Position numbers and translations under genes: made by a program
Assembly (NCBI GenBank): GCA_030248225.1
Contig: JASANE010005309.1
Location: 1 to 64,000, forward strand
Direction of reading: 5' to 3'
DNA from: Trileptium ribeirensis
Lineage: Eukaryota > Nematoda > Enoplea > Enoplida > Thoracostomopsidae
Length of the DNA: 64,000 nt
Part shown: positions 1-11,010 of the stretch, piece by piece
How the letters are laid out: each line of letters starts with the position of its first letter
Numbering within the stretch: the stretch's first letter is position 1
The notes under the pieces: generated by a model
Told to the model about the DNA's origin: nothing
The model's input: the letters and a program-made list of their open reading frames with translations, nothing else
Database searches by the model: none

Positions 1-590
1 ATTTGCTTGAATCTTTTCATCGCCGTAGAAATAAGAGGTTCTATGCGCCATAAAGTTAATTTTGAGAAAAGTGAAAAAACTGTTTCATTTGTTTATCATC
101 TGACAATTGCCGAAAAGTATACTATACGCTATTAAACTTTAGCGAATGTGCATGTAAATCATTTTCGCTGTGTTGAAATTTGTGGATATGTGTATTTTTT
201 ACATAGCGCATTTTATCTCAATACCACAAATGCATTGTTACATTATATGACCTTTTAACGAAAAGACATCAAGTATTATAAATGAGCTATATATATATAC
301 AGGTCCCAATGCCACTATATTGCCGTGATTACACTTTACATTTTCTGGTCTTGAACTAGCGTCATCTTCACGCATGCATCATCAGCGTCAATTAGCGGGA
401 CACAAAAGTTTCATTTTCTGGAGTGAATTGTTGAGCCATACCCACAACTCGAAGCACTCGAACGGTGGCGGTACACGGGACAATAACCCCAACTTTACCC
501 GGCAATGCGCCACACTTTGTTAGGGCACGTATTGGCCGTAGTGCCCAACTACCAGAAATTGATTTCCGTCCAACCCTTTGAGAAATTAAA
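1..590. other. Left edge, no gene recognised
   Basis: AT-rich sequence with no convincing coding frame. Since a 28S-like fragment starts just to the right, part of this stretch could be more of the same divergent rRNA, but I could not align it. Confidence 0.3.
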
Positions 591-619
591 TGCGATAATA
601 GAATTTTAGCTTCGTCAGT

Positions 620-790
620 TTCCTTCTAAGCGGTTTCGCGTCCTTTTAAACTCTGTTTTCAATGCAACTTTCCCTCACGGTATTTTTTTCTATCTGACTC
701 GTGTTAACATTACCCTTTCGAGGAGTTTACCTTGAGTTAGAGCTGCGCTCTCAACCAACCCAACTCGATGAAAGCCGTAAACGATAAAGA
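620..790 (-). pseudogene. 28S rRNA 5'-region fragment, divergent
   Basis: Read on the minus strand, this matches the conserved 5' part of eukaryotic large-subunit rRNA. On the plus strand the reverse complement shows the hallmark CAACTTTCCCTCACGGTA at about 664-681, then GGAGTTTACC and the CAACCCAACTCGA block in the usual order. Spacing and many bases are off, so it is probably a decayed copy. It abuts 18S-like sequence directly: no 5.8S or ITS is visible between them, although the order is what a minus-strand rDNA unit would give after a deletion. Confidence 0.65.
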
Positions 791-794
791 TGTC

Positions 795-1412
795 TTTCAA
801 TGGCCTTGTAGCCGCAGTGGGCTCCAGAATCCTGCGAAGCCACAATGTCTTGCCGGTCCAGTCTGACAGCCTCACTAAATCAACCACAGTAGTAAAGACT
901 GGCTGTATGTATAAAGGGCGAGGACGTAGTTTGCCAGAATTGACGACCCACATTTACTAAGAATTATTCATCGCTCAACAGAAATAAGTGCAAGTCTCTG
1001 TAACAAGCATGAAGGAGTTTCTACGGGTTACCCAATCCTTCCAGCTAAGACTTTCAAGCACGTTGATTCCTTCAGTGTGGTGCCTAGCATCGAAGGGCAC
1101 CATAAGTGAGTTATTGCTCGATCTGGCAGGACTAAATGCACTGTGTCTATCCAAGAAGTTCAATCAACAAAGAATTAGTAAGCTAGATTCTCGTTCGTTA
1201 TAGTAATTAACAAGACAAATCGCTCTACCAACTAACAACGGCCATGCAACTTCAATCACCGAATCAAGAAAGAACGCACGAATTGTCAGTCATTATGGTG
1301 TCATGGCCGGATTAATTTCCCCACGTTAAAACGAACTAAGCAGAAGGCTTTACTCGTGGTAGCACCCTTCCATTAATTCTTTGATTGTCAGAGCTGATCG
1401 AACGTATTTCCC
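795..1412 (-). pseudogene. 18S rRNA 3' portion, divergent
   Basis: Conserved small-subunit rRNA blocks appear in the right order on the minus strand: the CCTCACTAAATCA block near 870, the GGGCGAGGACGTA block near 917, the GGGTTACCC block near 1026, the TTATTGCTCGATCT block near 1110, the TCTCGTTCGTTAT block near 1189, ACCGAATCAAGAAAGA near 1258 and the TTCCATTAATTCTTT block near 1368 (the universal 'ATTGACGG' region, here mutated). Overall similarity looks far below that of a normal animal 18S gene. The alignment breaks at about 1412 and resumes at about 2340. This is either a pseudogene or an extremely fast-evolving rRNA; the changes at universally conserved positions favour a pseudogene. 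Confidence 0.75.
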
Positions 1413-2339
1413 TGGTCTTATCGTCCTGGGATAACCCAGACATCATGTTAAGTACGGGTTCTTTACAGTTTCACATATTTTCGCTATGCGGTCCAGCGCA
1501 TATTACCTTCTAACCCGTGGAATGCCTAAATCACAGCAAACTGGTCTGTCCACAGTAGGGGATGGGAGGATCCCCACTTTCCACATCTTCCATGTCCCTT
1601 CCTCCCCACTCGGCCGAAACCACCTATCATGTACAACAAAATAAGACGGTTAAATGGGATAATGTGTAATCATTAGTAATAATATTAATTGTATTAAGCT
1701 TACTATCAGTTGTATTTCGTTTAGACGTCCTAGGAGTAAAACCATCGAAGCGGGTCAAACCAATTTTTATGGCTCAAAATTTATGTTTTTGTTTGTAAAA
1801 TGTTTTTAAACATTAATTACCACTATTTCTAACGCTAAAACGTCGTTTTGTAGCTTTGCATGCACGGCATAAAACTACATGAAAACACGGAAATATTTAG
1901 TATTTTTAAGCAAAATTTATCTCCTCCCCACCTTGAAATTTCCCCCTAGTATGAACACGGGGCCACCTTTCGGAAGGCTGTGGACAGGCCAGGCAAATAC
2001 AACGTCGTAAAACATGTTGCAGACCAGGCAGAACAGAAAGGACTGACACCGAAGCAAAGCTAAACTAACTCAATTTTCAACATTTATATAATTACCTTAA
2101 TACACTCTACATAATGTGTTTTTTCTTGGTATAGCAAATCTGTAAAAGATCCTGCTCGTTACCGACAATGTTACACCGAAGTGTACAACACCATATCTGT
2201 AGAACAGGGTACCAGGCCATATAGTCTTCGGAAATGGTACAAATATTTCCCCGGGCTTAGCGTCTTGGGACAACCACACGCTAGGATAAGTGCTGGTCCC
2301 GAACAATTTTATCTATTGTGGGTACGCGGTTCATGCGAT
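1413..2339. other. Insert splitting the 18S-like sequence
   Basis: About 930 bp of sequence not aligning to 18S separates two adjacent 18S blocks. Its two ends share a roughly 60-bp imperfect direct repeat (about 1395-1460 and 2238-2310; shared core CTTA.CGTC.TGGGA). No long coding frame was seen. A self-splicing intron, a mobile insertion or an internal partial duplication are all possible; I found no decisive group I or II core. Confidence 0.4.
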
Positions 2340-2640
2340 TTGCAACAATACGTTCCCCGGAACCTAGCAGCTTCTCCGGAAGCTACCCACGGGTTACAAG
2401 CTGTCACTGTTTACGGATAGATCTAGGGCGGTATGTGATTCTTCGAACCACTACCTTTAGTTCATGATTAATGAAAAGATTCAAGCAAATGCTTTCACAG
2501 TGATTCACTTCAAGTCAAGTATATCACTTCCAAAGTTGTAATACGAATGCCCCCGTTTGTTCTCTTACTGATTTCTTCGAGTATCGGAACGCAAGAGAAT
2601 AGAACCGAGGTCTAATTTCATTATTCCATCCAACACTCTT
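2340..2640 (-). pseudogene. 18S rRNA central portion, divergent
   Basis: The minus-strand 18S match resumes here: the CGTTCCCCGGAACC block at about 2352, AGGGCGGTATGTGATT at about 2426, TTCATGATTAATGAAAAGA at about 2460, AATACGAATGCCCCCG at about 2540 and GAACCGAGGTCTAATTTCA at about 2602. Sequence similarity stops at the non-LTR retrotransposon fragment, which seems to have inserted here. Confidence 0.7.
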
Positions 2641-2649
2641 CAGCCAAAC

Positions 2650-3446
2650 AGTGGTGGTTGGAATAATTGTGGCAAGGGCGTAGGGACAAACGCCTTACTG
2701 TGCAATCGCTGTGGAAAGTGGGTGCACTTTCGATGTTCCGGCCTCAGAGCGCCCCCTCGTTCAAACGCCAACTTTACATGTCGTGAATGCCAACATCCTA
2801 CTCATCCTGACACTGAACTCCACGTTGACGACAAAAAGTTCGATATTGTGGACAGGTTCACTTATCTTGGAGACACAGTCGACTACAGGGCCGATGTTAA
2901 GCGAGCCGCCAGGGCTCGAAGTCAGGCAGCTTGGATGAAATGGAAAGAGCTCGCCAGTTTGCTAACTGACAAGCGACTGCCGGCCAAAGTACGTGGAAAG
3001 GTATACCATGCGTATATCCGGCCAGTGCTTGCCTATGCATCCGAATGTTGGGCACTCACGAAGGAAGTTACCGTCCCTCTACTCACAACCGACAGAAAGA
3101 TGATGCGGTGGATGACCGGTGTGCGATGGGAAGACAGGAAACTTAGTGAGCAGGTGCAGCCACACTCGGCCTTATTTATGCCGCTGGAAATAGAGCTGCA
3201 AATTCGAAGGCTACGGTGGTACGGTCATGTGCAGCGGAGGACGACTGGAATAACGAAAATGGTTGCAGGTGTCAAATTCCGAGGGATAGCACCACGTGGA
3301 ACACCCAAGAAGAGGTGGTGGAAGAAGATATGCGATTGATGGGTCTGCGAAAAGAGGACATCCAACACAGGGATAAATGGAGAAACGCGCTGAAATCATG
3401 GTACAGTCGAACCCGTTGCGCAAGCGATGGAACCAATCGACTCTAA
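2650..3446 (+). pseudogene. Non-LTR retrotransposon fragment (zinc finger + RT C-terminal region), frameshifted
   Basis: The reading frame opens with a PHD-like zinc-binding segment (CNRCGKWVHFRCSGL about 2701-2745, then CREC) and runs into the typical region after the polymerase core of metazoan LINE-type reverse transcriptases: FTYLGDTVD, then VYHAYIRPVLAYASECWAL, MMRWMTGVRWEDRKL, RRLRWYGHVQRR and PRGTPKKRWWKK. The frame hits a stop at 3337-3339. The conserved continuation (LMGLRKEDIQHRDKWR) is found in another frame ending at 3446, so there is a frameshift near 3330. No YADD catalytic core is present, so this is a dead 3' fragment. It interrupts the 18S-like sequence. Confidence 0.8.
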
Positions 3447-4080
3447 AGGATGTGGTGGTGGTGGACTGTTCAGCCGAACCTCTGATTTGAGCAGTTTAAC
3501 CCAGAACACTGGAAAAAGAGCGCCGAAGAAAAATCACTAAACAGACCGGGTACTGCAATATTGTGGGATCACCAATCTACGCCGCATATGCCACTACGAC
3601 ATTTATAACAACAGTGACATGAAAACACGCTTTTAGAGCAAAATTACTGGTATCAGACATACCTACAATAGTTGCTCGTTGAAGGATTTAGAGCATAATC
3701 TTTCGATGACGGGTTTCTTAAAGAACCGTCTGATTATTTTTCGTCTTTATCTACCTGTTGGATTGGATCGTTGTGTATCAGATACACGTGACGCTGCTGC
3801 ATTACGCACTTCCAAAACGTAATGCCCATACGACCCGGCTACCGTAACCTCGAGGGCGAACCTAATGGATTCTAATTTTCTTTTGTGGGTCAATCCCAAG
3901 AGACTACAGAGCTTAGCAAGCTGCAGGAGCGCTTCACAGGATGTGTTCTGATCCTGCCGGACGGGTTGCGCATGTAAGCTATGCTGCACTACCCTTGAGG
4001 TCCCTAGGGAGGTTGGCTCCGTCACCTGCTCTCAGACCAAAGAGTCCATACCACTATTCCCTATCATCATTCCACCGGGA
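3447..4080. other. No gene recognised
   Basis: Nothing codes convincingly here. It lies between two 18S-like blocks and may be decayed variable-region rRNA or more insert. Confidence 0.25.
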
Positions 4081-4084
4081 AGTG

Positions 4085-4280
4085 TGCTGAAGTATTCATA
4101 TCAATTAATTTGATACTTTCCTGAACGGTTAATTTATTTAGCCAGCTGCTAGGGTCCGTAGACGTTTAACGTCGGTTCGCGTGTGGTTTCTTGTTTTGGA
4201 CGTTCAGGAAAGCTTGTGTTCGGATAAAAAGTTCTTTCCGCACGTCGCACGAGTCGTACTCACTCAATACTAATAATAAA
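4085..4280 (-). pseudogene. Possible 18S rRNA 5'-half remnant
   Basis: A weak minus-strand match to the universal 530-loop neighbourhood: CAATTAATTTGATACTTTCC, then ATTTAGCCAGCTGCTAGGG (expected ATTACCGCGGCTGCTGGCACC) and further along CGTACTCACTCAATAC. Order and spacing fit the missing 5' half of the 18S above, but identity is low. Confidence 0.3.
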
Positions 4281-7200
4281 TACAAATAGGAATCGGCGAG
4301 TCACGCCAATGTTTGCTTCTTCCGTGCGTGTGTCAAACGTGAATGTGGGTCGTCGATAGGGGTGACGGATTTCAAACCCCTTCAATACGTATCGCTACCA
4401 TTGGTCAGTAAAATGCATGGACACATTTGGGTTTCGATGGAGTATTTATTGATAAGCTAAAATTGTATACGGACATGGGATACGGGAAAAATACAACAGA
4501 TACAATGTCAACGGAATAGCACGCTATTGAGAAAAATTGGAGGGGTAACAAATGGGCTTGTCGGAGTCATCGCCTTTTTCATGGGACACTCACAGCTGGT
4601 GGTTCAAATCACGGCGTGAACTACTAAACCTTCCGAATGACAGATGCACTTACCTTACTCGAAAACGGGAAGAACAATATGAAAGATAATGCAATGGGGT
4701 CAGCTACTTATCAAGGCGCCATTCGAGTAACTACTGCTACTCCGGTTAATGAATAGATTAAAGTAAGCTAAAGGCCGCAAAACAACGGGCCGATTCAAAC
4801 ATACGGGTCAAAGCGTACACAATGGGATTTTAGGGTTTCGATTTTCTTTATCTTAACAACTATGGTACACGATAAGTGAACATTGATAGGTATGGTAAAA
4901 CGACGAATGGATTAAGATACGACAAGTTATGGCAAATCTGCAAAGGTTACAATTGAACAATCAACATGAGTGCAATATAAGCAACAATACACGTTAATAT
5001 GGGTGCAAGTTTGTGCGCTTGCAATGGGTACGACTCCTACTTTCGAGTGCGACGGCGTAACAATTTCCTACACGCATACATATTTATTCATGAACGGTAA
5101 CCGCGGGTACAGCAAATTTCCCTTAGTACAGGGTACAAAAGGCTAATCGTGATTCCAGGTTCCTATGAAATTGTCTTTCAAATATGGTAACACAGATGCA
5201 GAATTTTGAGTTTAAGTGTATACTCATTTGCAACCTAAATAAATACGATACGGAAAGCGGACTTTTCCTTGTCCATGATCATGGGCCAGAATAGATTCAC
5301 AATGGGCAGGGTAAAATCTTTCCTGAGCGGCTTAGAGGTCACGTTAGAAAGAGATTGAGATCGAATTTTCTAACTTTTCAAACATTCCTAACACAAAATC
5401 TACAGCTAAAATTTAATATGTGTTGTGTACATTAATGGTGCTTTATCAACACTAGGAATATTGAGATTTCAATTTGACGGTCAGATTTTACGCTTTAAGA
5501 AGACGCTGGATTCAGCCGGATCCAGGGAAAAGTACTAAATGATCGATCTTGAGTCTAAATCGGGGTTTACGAAGGGCCTTCGTTCGCGCTCGGCTCGGCG
5601 GAACGATACTCTAAATTCCTATGAAAAAGTACGGTCGAAAAAGTATTTAGGAAAAGATATCCTAAACATGACGCTTGGAAATACTAATTCGGGAATTCCG
5701 TGTCATAATCTCAGTTTGCTGGGTGGCATTCGAATCGTTTACGGCGCATATTGATCTAGTCTATTAAAGGGTTCCAAATGGAGTCTTCCTACACTTACGG
5801 AAGGGTTGAAGACGTCTCAGCCTTTAATTTTCATTATTTAAAACGATCGTATGAACATAACTCAGTGTTGTTAGGCAACTTGATTGATTTGATGCAGGTC
5901 GAAAGGTTCACAAATATAAATTTTATCATTCAGCTTTGACAAATGAATTGTGATAATTGACGGCTCAGTGTAGAAAGGCTATATACAGGTCGCCAAAAGT
6001 TTAATTAATTTCTTGGTATGTCCTATGTTAAATCTCTTAATCTGGAGAATTAAATACTTGCTTGATCCTTGATCGAAAACGAGAGCCGCTACGCTTAACT
6101 GTGCGGGTAGGCCACTGCCGAAGCAATGAACCGCTCTGGGGTATTCCCAATTTCTTCAAGCTCGATTGGGCCGAAGGAATTAGATTATTTAACTAATTGG
6201 ATGTTTTGACTAGATTTCTTTATGCGAAAATTAGCGTCGGATCGCTCATCGTTGCTACGACGTAACGGTACTGATGTGGGGGCAAGGGATGAGCTCAGAC
6301 GGGTCCCTAATTTACGATGCCACAAGCAAATTCTGTGCGTTGGGTTAGTCTGTATAAGTTGGGTGGCTACACGGTTCAATTGTGCAAATTTGATGCCAAC
6401 TTCTGGGCATGGGGGCAGGGTTTAAAAATGTATTCAGTTACGAGATAAGTTATTTGGGGCTAAACTTATAAGTAGCGATACCTCGTAGGTCATAAACACT
6501 ATACTAAAATACTTGTGCTTTTGGTATTTCAACTTGAAAACGGCTCTCGGACAGAGCTCTATTTGCTATTAAATTTTTATCCAAAGTTTCTACAGTTCCT
6601 ACCGATTAAAACAGATCCGTAATCGCCGGTCCGGTTGTCGGTACAACCGTAACAAATTTACCTACTACATTTCTCTCGGTTAATGTCCCTAAATTGTTCG
6701 GTTTTCTCGGGCTCGGCCGAGATTCTTAGTTTAATCCCTTAAAGATGCATAAAGATTTCCGTCCCAGATGCAACCGTTATTTGCTCAGAAGCTTAAAATT
6801 CGGCTGTCCTACCAGCTTGATTCAAATTTATATGAAACTGACATGAAGTTTCTCTAAACTTGTATCAAAATTTAAACTTTATATAAAACTTATATTAAAG
6901 TACAAAGCCAAAGTTATTTATTGAATAAATATAAATATAGTTTTCTTATTATTTTAATTGAGAAGCATAAAGACAAACGATCTTGGCTGCTAGAATTAAT
7001 ATAAACGGAGCTGTGTGGGCTGGGGGAAAAATCAGCAAACGGTCACACTCCGCTGAAATTGGTACCAATCGACTGATTCAGCTCGGCGAGCTGAGTTCAA
7101 AAATACCGCATACGACCATTTTCCGAAAAAATTTTTTTATTTTTTTCTGTTTTTCCTACCTGTGAAGTATCACCTGAAAATTTTGAAAATTTTTTTTTGC

Positions 7201-7336
7201 AAAATAGACATGATGCACCTAGATTGATCCAACATTATAGAAGAAACTCAATGGTACCATTCATATCGATATATGTGGCCTCCCTCTGAAGTTATCCGTG
7301 TAACAGATCCATACGGATCGTTACGAGGTAGATTAA
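4281..7336. other. AT-rich, no gene recognised
   Basis: Only short random-looking frames. A small GC-rich hairpin-like patch lies at about 5560-5605 (GAAGGGCCTTC inside it). No repeats or conserved domains were recognised. Confidence 0.3.
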
Positions 7337-7680
7337 TCTTGACCATAGCCTAATGGCAAACTTTTATCGAAAACCCATAATCCTGGCCACACTCTAATGG
7401 CCAACATTTACAATAATCCTGGCCACACTCCAATGGCCAACATTTCTAAATTCCCCAATAACCCTGGCCACACTCCAATGGCCAACATTTATAAAAGTTC
7501 TAATATCTCGGCCACAGTCCAATGGCCAACATTTAGTCGAAGACCTTAACAATCCTGGCCACAGTATAATGGCCAACATTTTGTCGAATACCAATAATCT
7601 TGTCCACGGTATAATGGCCAACATTTTGGCGAACACTCTAATAATCCTGATCATAGCGAAATGGTCAACGTTTTCGAATT
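7337..7680. repeat. Degenerate ~45-bp tandem repeat, about 8 copies
   Basis: Units share the core AATCCTGGCCACACTCCAAT followed by GGCCAACATTT. Each unit carries two copies of the palindrome TGGCCA about 14 bp apart. The 149-codon minus-strand frame across it is a by-product of the repeat. Copies are about 75-95% alike, so the array is old. Confidence 0.8.
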
Positions 7681-8060
7681 TGATTGCGAACGTCCCCCAA
7701 CGTAGAACATCCCACGGAAATAACCCAATCAGGTACGAAACCCAATGTAGCACTCGAGTACGTACGTAGATGGGTTTAGAATCAAACTGTAACTCCTCCG
7801 TGCGCAAGCGAACACATAAGCCGAATTTCCCCCGTATATACATACCGACGGTAAAGTTCTGCCGTCACCATTTTGTAAACCGTATATATAGTACAGATCA
7901 GTAAACGTTACGTCCATTAACCTCGCTACGAACCAACGGTTTTTATCACACCTCGGCCCGCACCGCCGACAGTTTTTGTGACCAAAGGGATATCGTTATT
8001 AACGTTTTAGACTGAAGAATCATCGAGATATATTGCCGTATATAGTTAAATGATTGTTGA
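7681..8060. other. AT-rich, no gene recognised
   Basis: No supported coding frame; several TATATA and ACGTACG runs only. Confidence 0.3.
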
Positions 8061-8067
8061 TAGTAGG

Positions 8068-8568
8068 GCCATAAAGGCTCGTTGGCATATTTAGATCGCA
8101 TATATATACGTATATTACCATTGTTTGATGTACTTTGTTGATGGCCATAAGGGCACTTGCTATATAATTTGTTCATATTGTCATGATCGTGTCGCGTATC
8201 TATGTACCATTGGAATTACCATTGTTACGCGTACATGTTTTCAGGTATACGTACACCATCTGGCATTCCAATTCGGATATACTTATATATAAAGTACGTA
8301 TATATTATATATATAATGTACGTATGAAGGATTTGTCGTATCATGTTTATACCATACATTTTGTACCGTAAAGGCCACAAAAGCGCCTGTAACTCATTAT
8401 GATTTCATACCATATGTACCGTATATTGTGCTAGTAGAGGTCGTAAAAGCGCCGAAATCTGCCAGAAGTTAGTACGATTCTTACAGTTATAATGTTATAT
8501 TATACCATTGATCATGAACCTATATATGTTCGTTGTATATTAATCGTTTTATTGGCCATAAAAGCGCC
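8068..8568 (+). repeat. Dispersed motif cluster, GGCCATAAAAGCGCC (5 copies)
   Basis: Near-identical 15-mers at about 8068, 8143, 8373, 8439 and 8554, all in the same orientation, in otherwise unrelated AT-rich sequence. Spacing is irregular (75, 230, 66 and 115 bp), so this is not a simple tandem array. Function unknown. Confidence 0.6.
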
Positions 8569-8847
8569 ACTTTTATTGTCATTTGTATGATAATTGCATA
8601 CGTTATTGTATCCTTGTAATGTATCAGTTTGGAGATATCCTTAATAGGGAATGATTCGTCTTGCTTAGCGTGATTTTTAAGGAGAATTTTAGGGATTTTT
8701 GCGTTTTGTTAAGTAGCGTTTTTGTAGGTTGAAATTGCGAGTATGGTGAGCTCTTGCCATACTCGATTCGAAGAAATTATAGGATGGTACGACTCCCCCG
8801 CTGAACCCAATATATGTATATGGGTGGAAATCTCAGATCATGTTGGG

Positions 8848-11010
8848 GTCGGGAGGGGTACACCTCAATAATATATGGGTGGTTAACAGAAACACCATGT
8901 GGTGGGGGAAGTTTTGATATGCTGAGCAGAAAGCAGTTTTAACTTTGTATGTACACTAAAGAAAACGTCTATCTACTTTCCTGTTTCGTTGTGCTACAGC
9001 ACCTCTTATATAGAAGCCCAAAATGATGCCAAAATATATATCTAAGTTTAGCAGCGCGATCCTCATCGCTGTGTAAGATAACTGCACAAAGGAAGTGTTT
9101 ATCATGTTGCCACATTATTGATATACACTTTATGAAAAATTCATATTGCTGCGTAACGTTGCCCTTATGAGGCTGAGAGGAGCATCTGACTTACTGTAGA
9201 ATGTACCCCTCCCGACTCGGTTTAAATCTAGCAAGATGATTTGGATATATCAAAAGCAGGTATGTAGTTGTCCCTAAAGGGCCTTGTCCGTTGTACTCTA
9301 GAAGTCCGTCACAATTATCTTTGCAAAAATTACTGCCGTTATGTAATGGGTAGGAGCATCGTGTGGCAATTTGTGAAAAAACAGAAAAATTTTGGGTGGT
9401 TGTGTACCCCTCCCCGACCAAGCAGAAATATTGGAGTGATAACAGTCATTTTTTCTTATGTTTGTGGACTATCCAAGTGCATAATTATACTGGATACTGG
9501 AGAATATCCGCTGTTGCCAAAAGGCTTTGTAGTACACATGTACCCCTCCCGACTGCAATATGTACCCCTCCCGACTGCAATATGTACCCCCACCCGACCT
9601 ATAGCAGTCTTGACAAAATTTATAAAAAACATAGTTTCAGTGGCCTTATATGCAATAAGGCACATCTGCAGCGACATTTTATCAGCACGTACAACTGCCC
9701 AACGTCATCATTCTGCTGTGCACTGACGAACAAGTTGAGGTGGTGCGCAGTCGCGTTGGAAATCATAAAGCTCATCGCCTTCCTGGAACTCATTCCTTTC
9801 ACTGTGTCAAACCTGTTGGACAGGACAATCCTACTGCGGTCCGAGCGTGGACCACTTCATGCGCATGCGACATTTGTGTCACAGGTGCATGTTGTCCTAA
9901 TTCACTACAACGAGCCGTTACGTTCGACATAGTCAAAGCAAAGACTGTCAAAACAAAACCACTCGCTCCAACTGTTACTTTGAAACCGGTTTGCACTAAC
10001 ACTGGGGACTTAGTTGCGCTTGTGTATGAGAACGCATGGTATGTGGCTGAAGTGCTTACGCCAAAGGAAGGACAGGGTTTATCTCAAGTATTTATCGAGT
10101 GTTTCCAATGGGGCGATCGTCGCCCCAACCTGAAAAGGGCGGCTAACCCTACTCTTGAGCGGGCTACTGTTCTGGACAGTGACATTCTAATGCTAGTTTC
10201 CAATATAACAACACATGGAACAGGCCGTGCCCTTCGTCTTCCTGACGAGCAATATCAAATGGCCGAAAACCTTTTTAAGCAGTTCACTAAGCAAAACTGA
10301 TTCATACATTTTGATAATGGTTATGCATATATCGTTTGAATTTTAGCAACCATGCATATATTTTGAAACTGAACTATTATTTTCTGAACTTTGAAGTTTG
10401 CAATTGGGTATGCATTTCGAGTTGCGGTTGCGGCCAGAAATATGCTCCAATACACGATCATTGTAACTGTTGAATTTTTAACGCGGAATTACCGTCTAAT
10501 TAACCGAAAATGCGATGGAATGAATTTTCCGATGTTATTTCTGACCGCAACTGCAGAACTTCGCGCTATTAATGGGTTGTTATACCTTCACAATAGCTGA
10601 GAGCGCATAATGTATTCACCGTCAGTGCGCTACGAGAAGTAGTTTAAGAATGTGTACCCCTCCCGACCAACAATGTACCTCCCCCGACCTTGCTGTTCCT
10701 TAGATCCAAATTGCCATATGTTGTTACATTACTACTGGAAACACTCCAGAGTAACCCGAAATTGTTTTAAATCACTAATTAGTGTCTAAAATTCATGTAC
10801 GCTACTCAGTTAAAATGTGTACCCCTCCCGGACTAAGTTGTGCACCCATACAGTCGAGGTGCTTTGAAAACATTGGGCGTTAATTGTTCTAATTGTTAAA
10901 TGCTAAGAACCGGGCAGCAGTTTTATGGTGGTACGGTGCTTTCTAAACGCACGTATCCAACCCTCAACTAAACCTGTACCTCCCCCGTGCAGACATGTAC
11001 CCCACCCGCC
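8848..11010. repeat. Dispersed motif cluster, TGTACCCCTCCCGAC (about 11 copies)
   Basis: Copies at about 8848-8863 (inverted), 9202, 9403, 9539, 9561, 9583, 10653, 10674, 10818, 10975 and 10996. Variants are TGTACCTCCCCCGAC, TGTACCCCACCCGCC and the like. The copies sit on both sides of the transposon-like coding segment at 9659-10300, none inside it. The GC-rich 15-mer stands out sharply from the AT-rich background. Confidence 0.8.
9659..10300 (+). CDS. Transposon-like protein, C-terminal part with Cys cluster and SH3/Tudor-like module
   Basis: An open frame from about 9659 to the stop at 10298-10300 (about 213 codons, no clear start codon; an upstream exon or truncation is likely). In order: a GTHSFHCVKP segment, a compact cysteine cluster (CACDICVTGACCPN), then a beta-barrel-like stretch (GDLVALVYENAWYVAEVL) and a tail ending in GRALRLPDEQYQMAENLF. 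From memory this order resembles the C-terminal part of an uncharacterised, repetitive protein family common in invertebrate genomes and linked to mobile elements. The SH3/Tudor-like fold is an inference. Upstream is a stop at 9656-9658 preceded by AT-rich sequence. No terminal inverted repeats were found, but the TGTACCCCTCCCGAC cluster flanks it on both sides. Confidence 0.5.
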   Translation, partial: GTSAATFYQHVQLPNVIILLCTDEQVEVVRSRVGNHKAHRLPGTHSFHCVKPVGQDNPTAVRAWTTSCACDICVTGACCPNSLQRAVTFDIVKAKTVKTKPLAPTVTLKPVCTNTGDLVALVYENAWYVAEVLTPKEGQGLSQVFIECFQWGDRRPNLKRAANPTLERATVLDSDILMLVSNITTHGTGRALRLPDEQYQMAENLFKQFTKQN

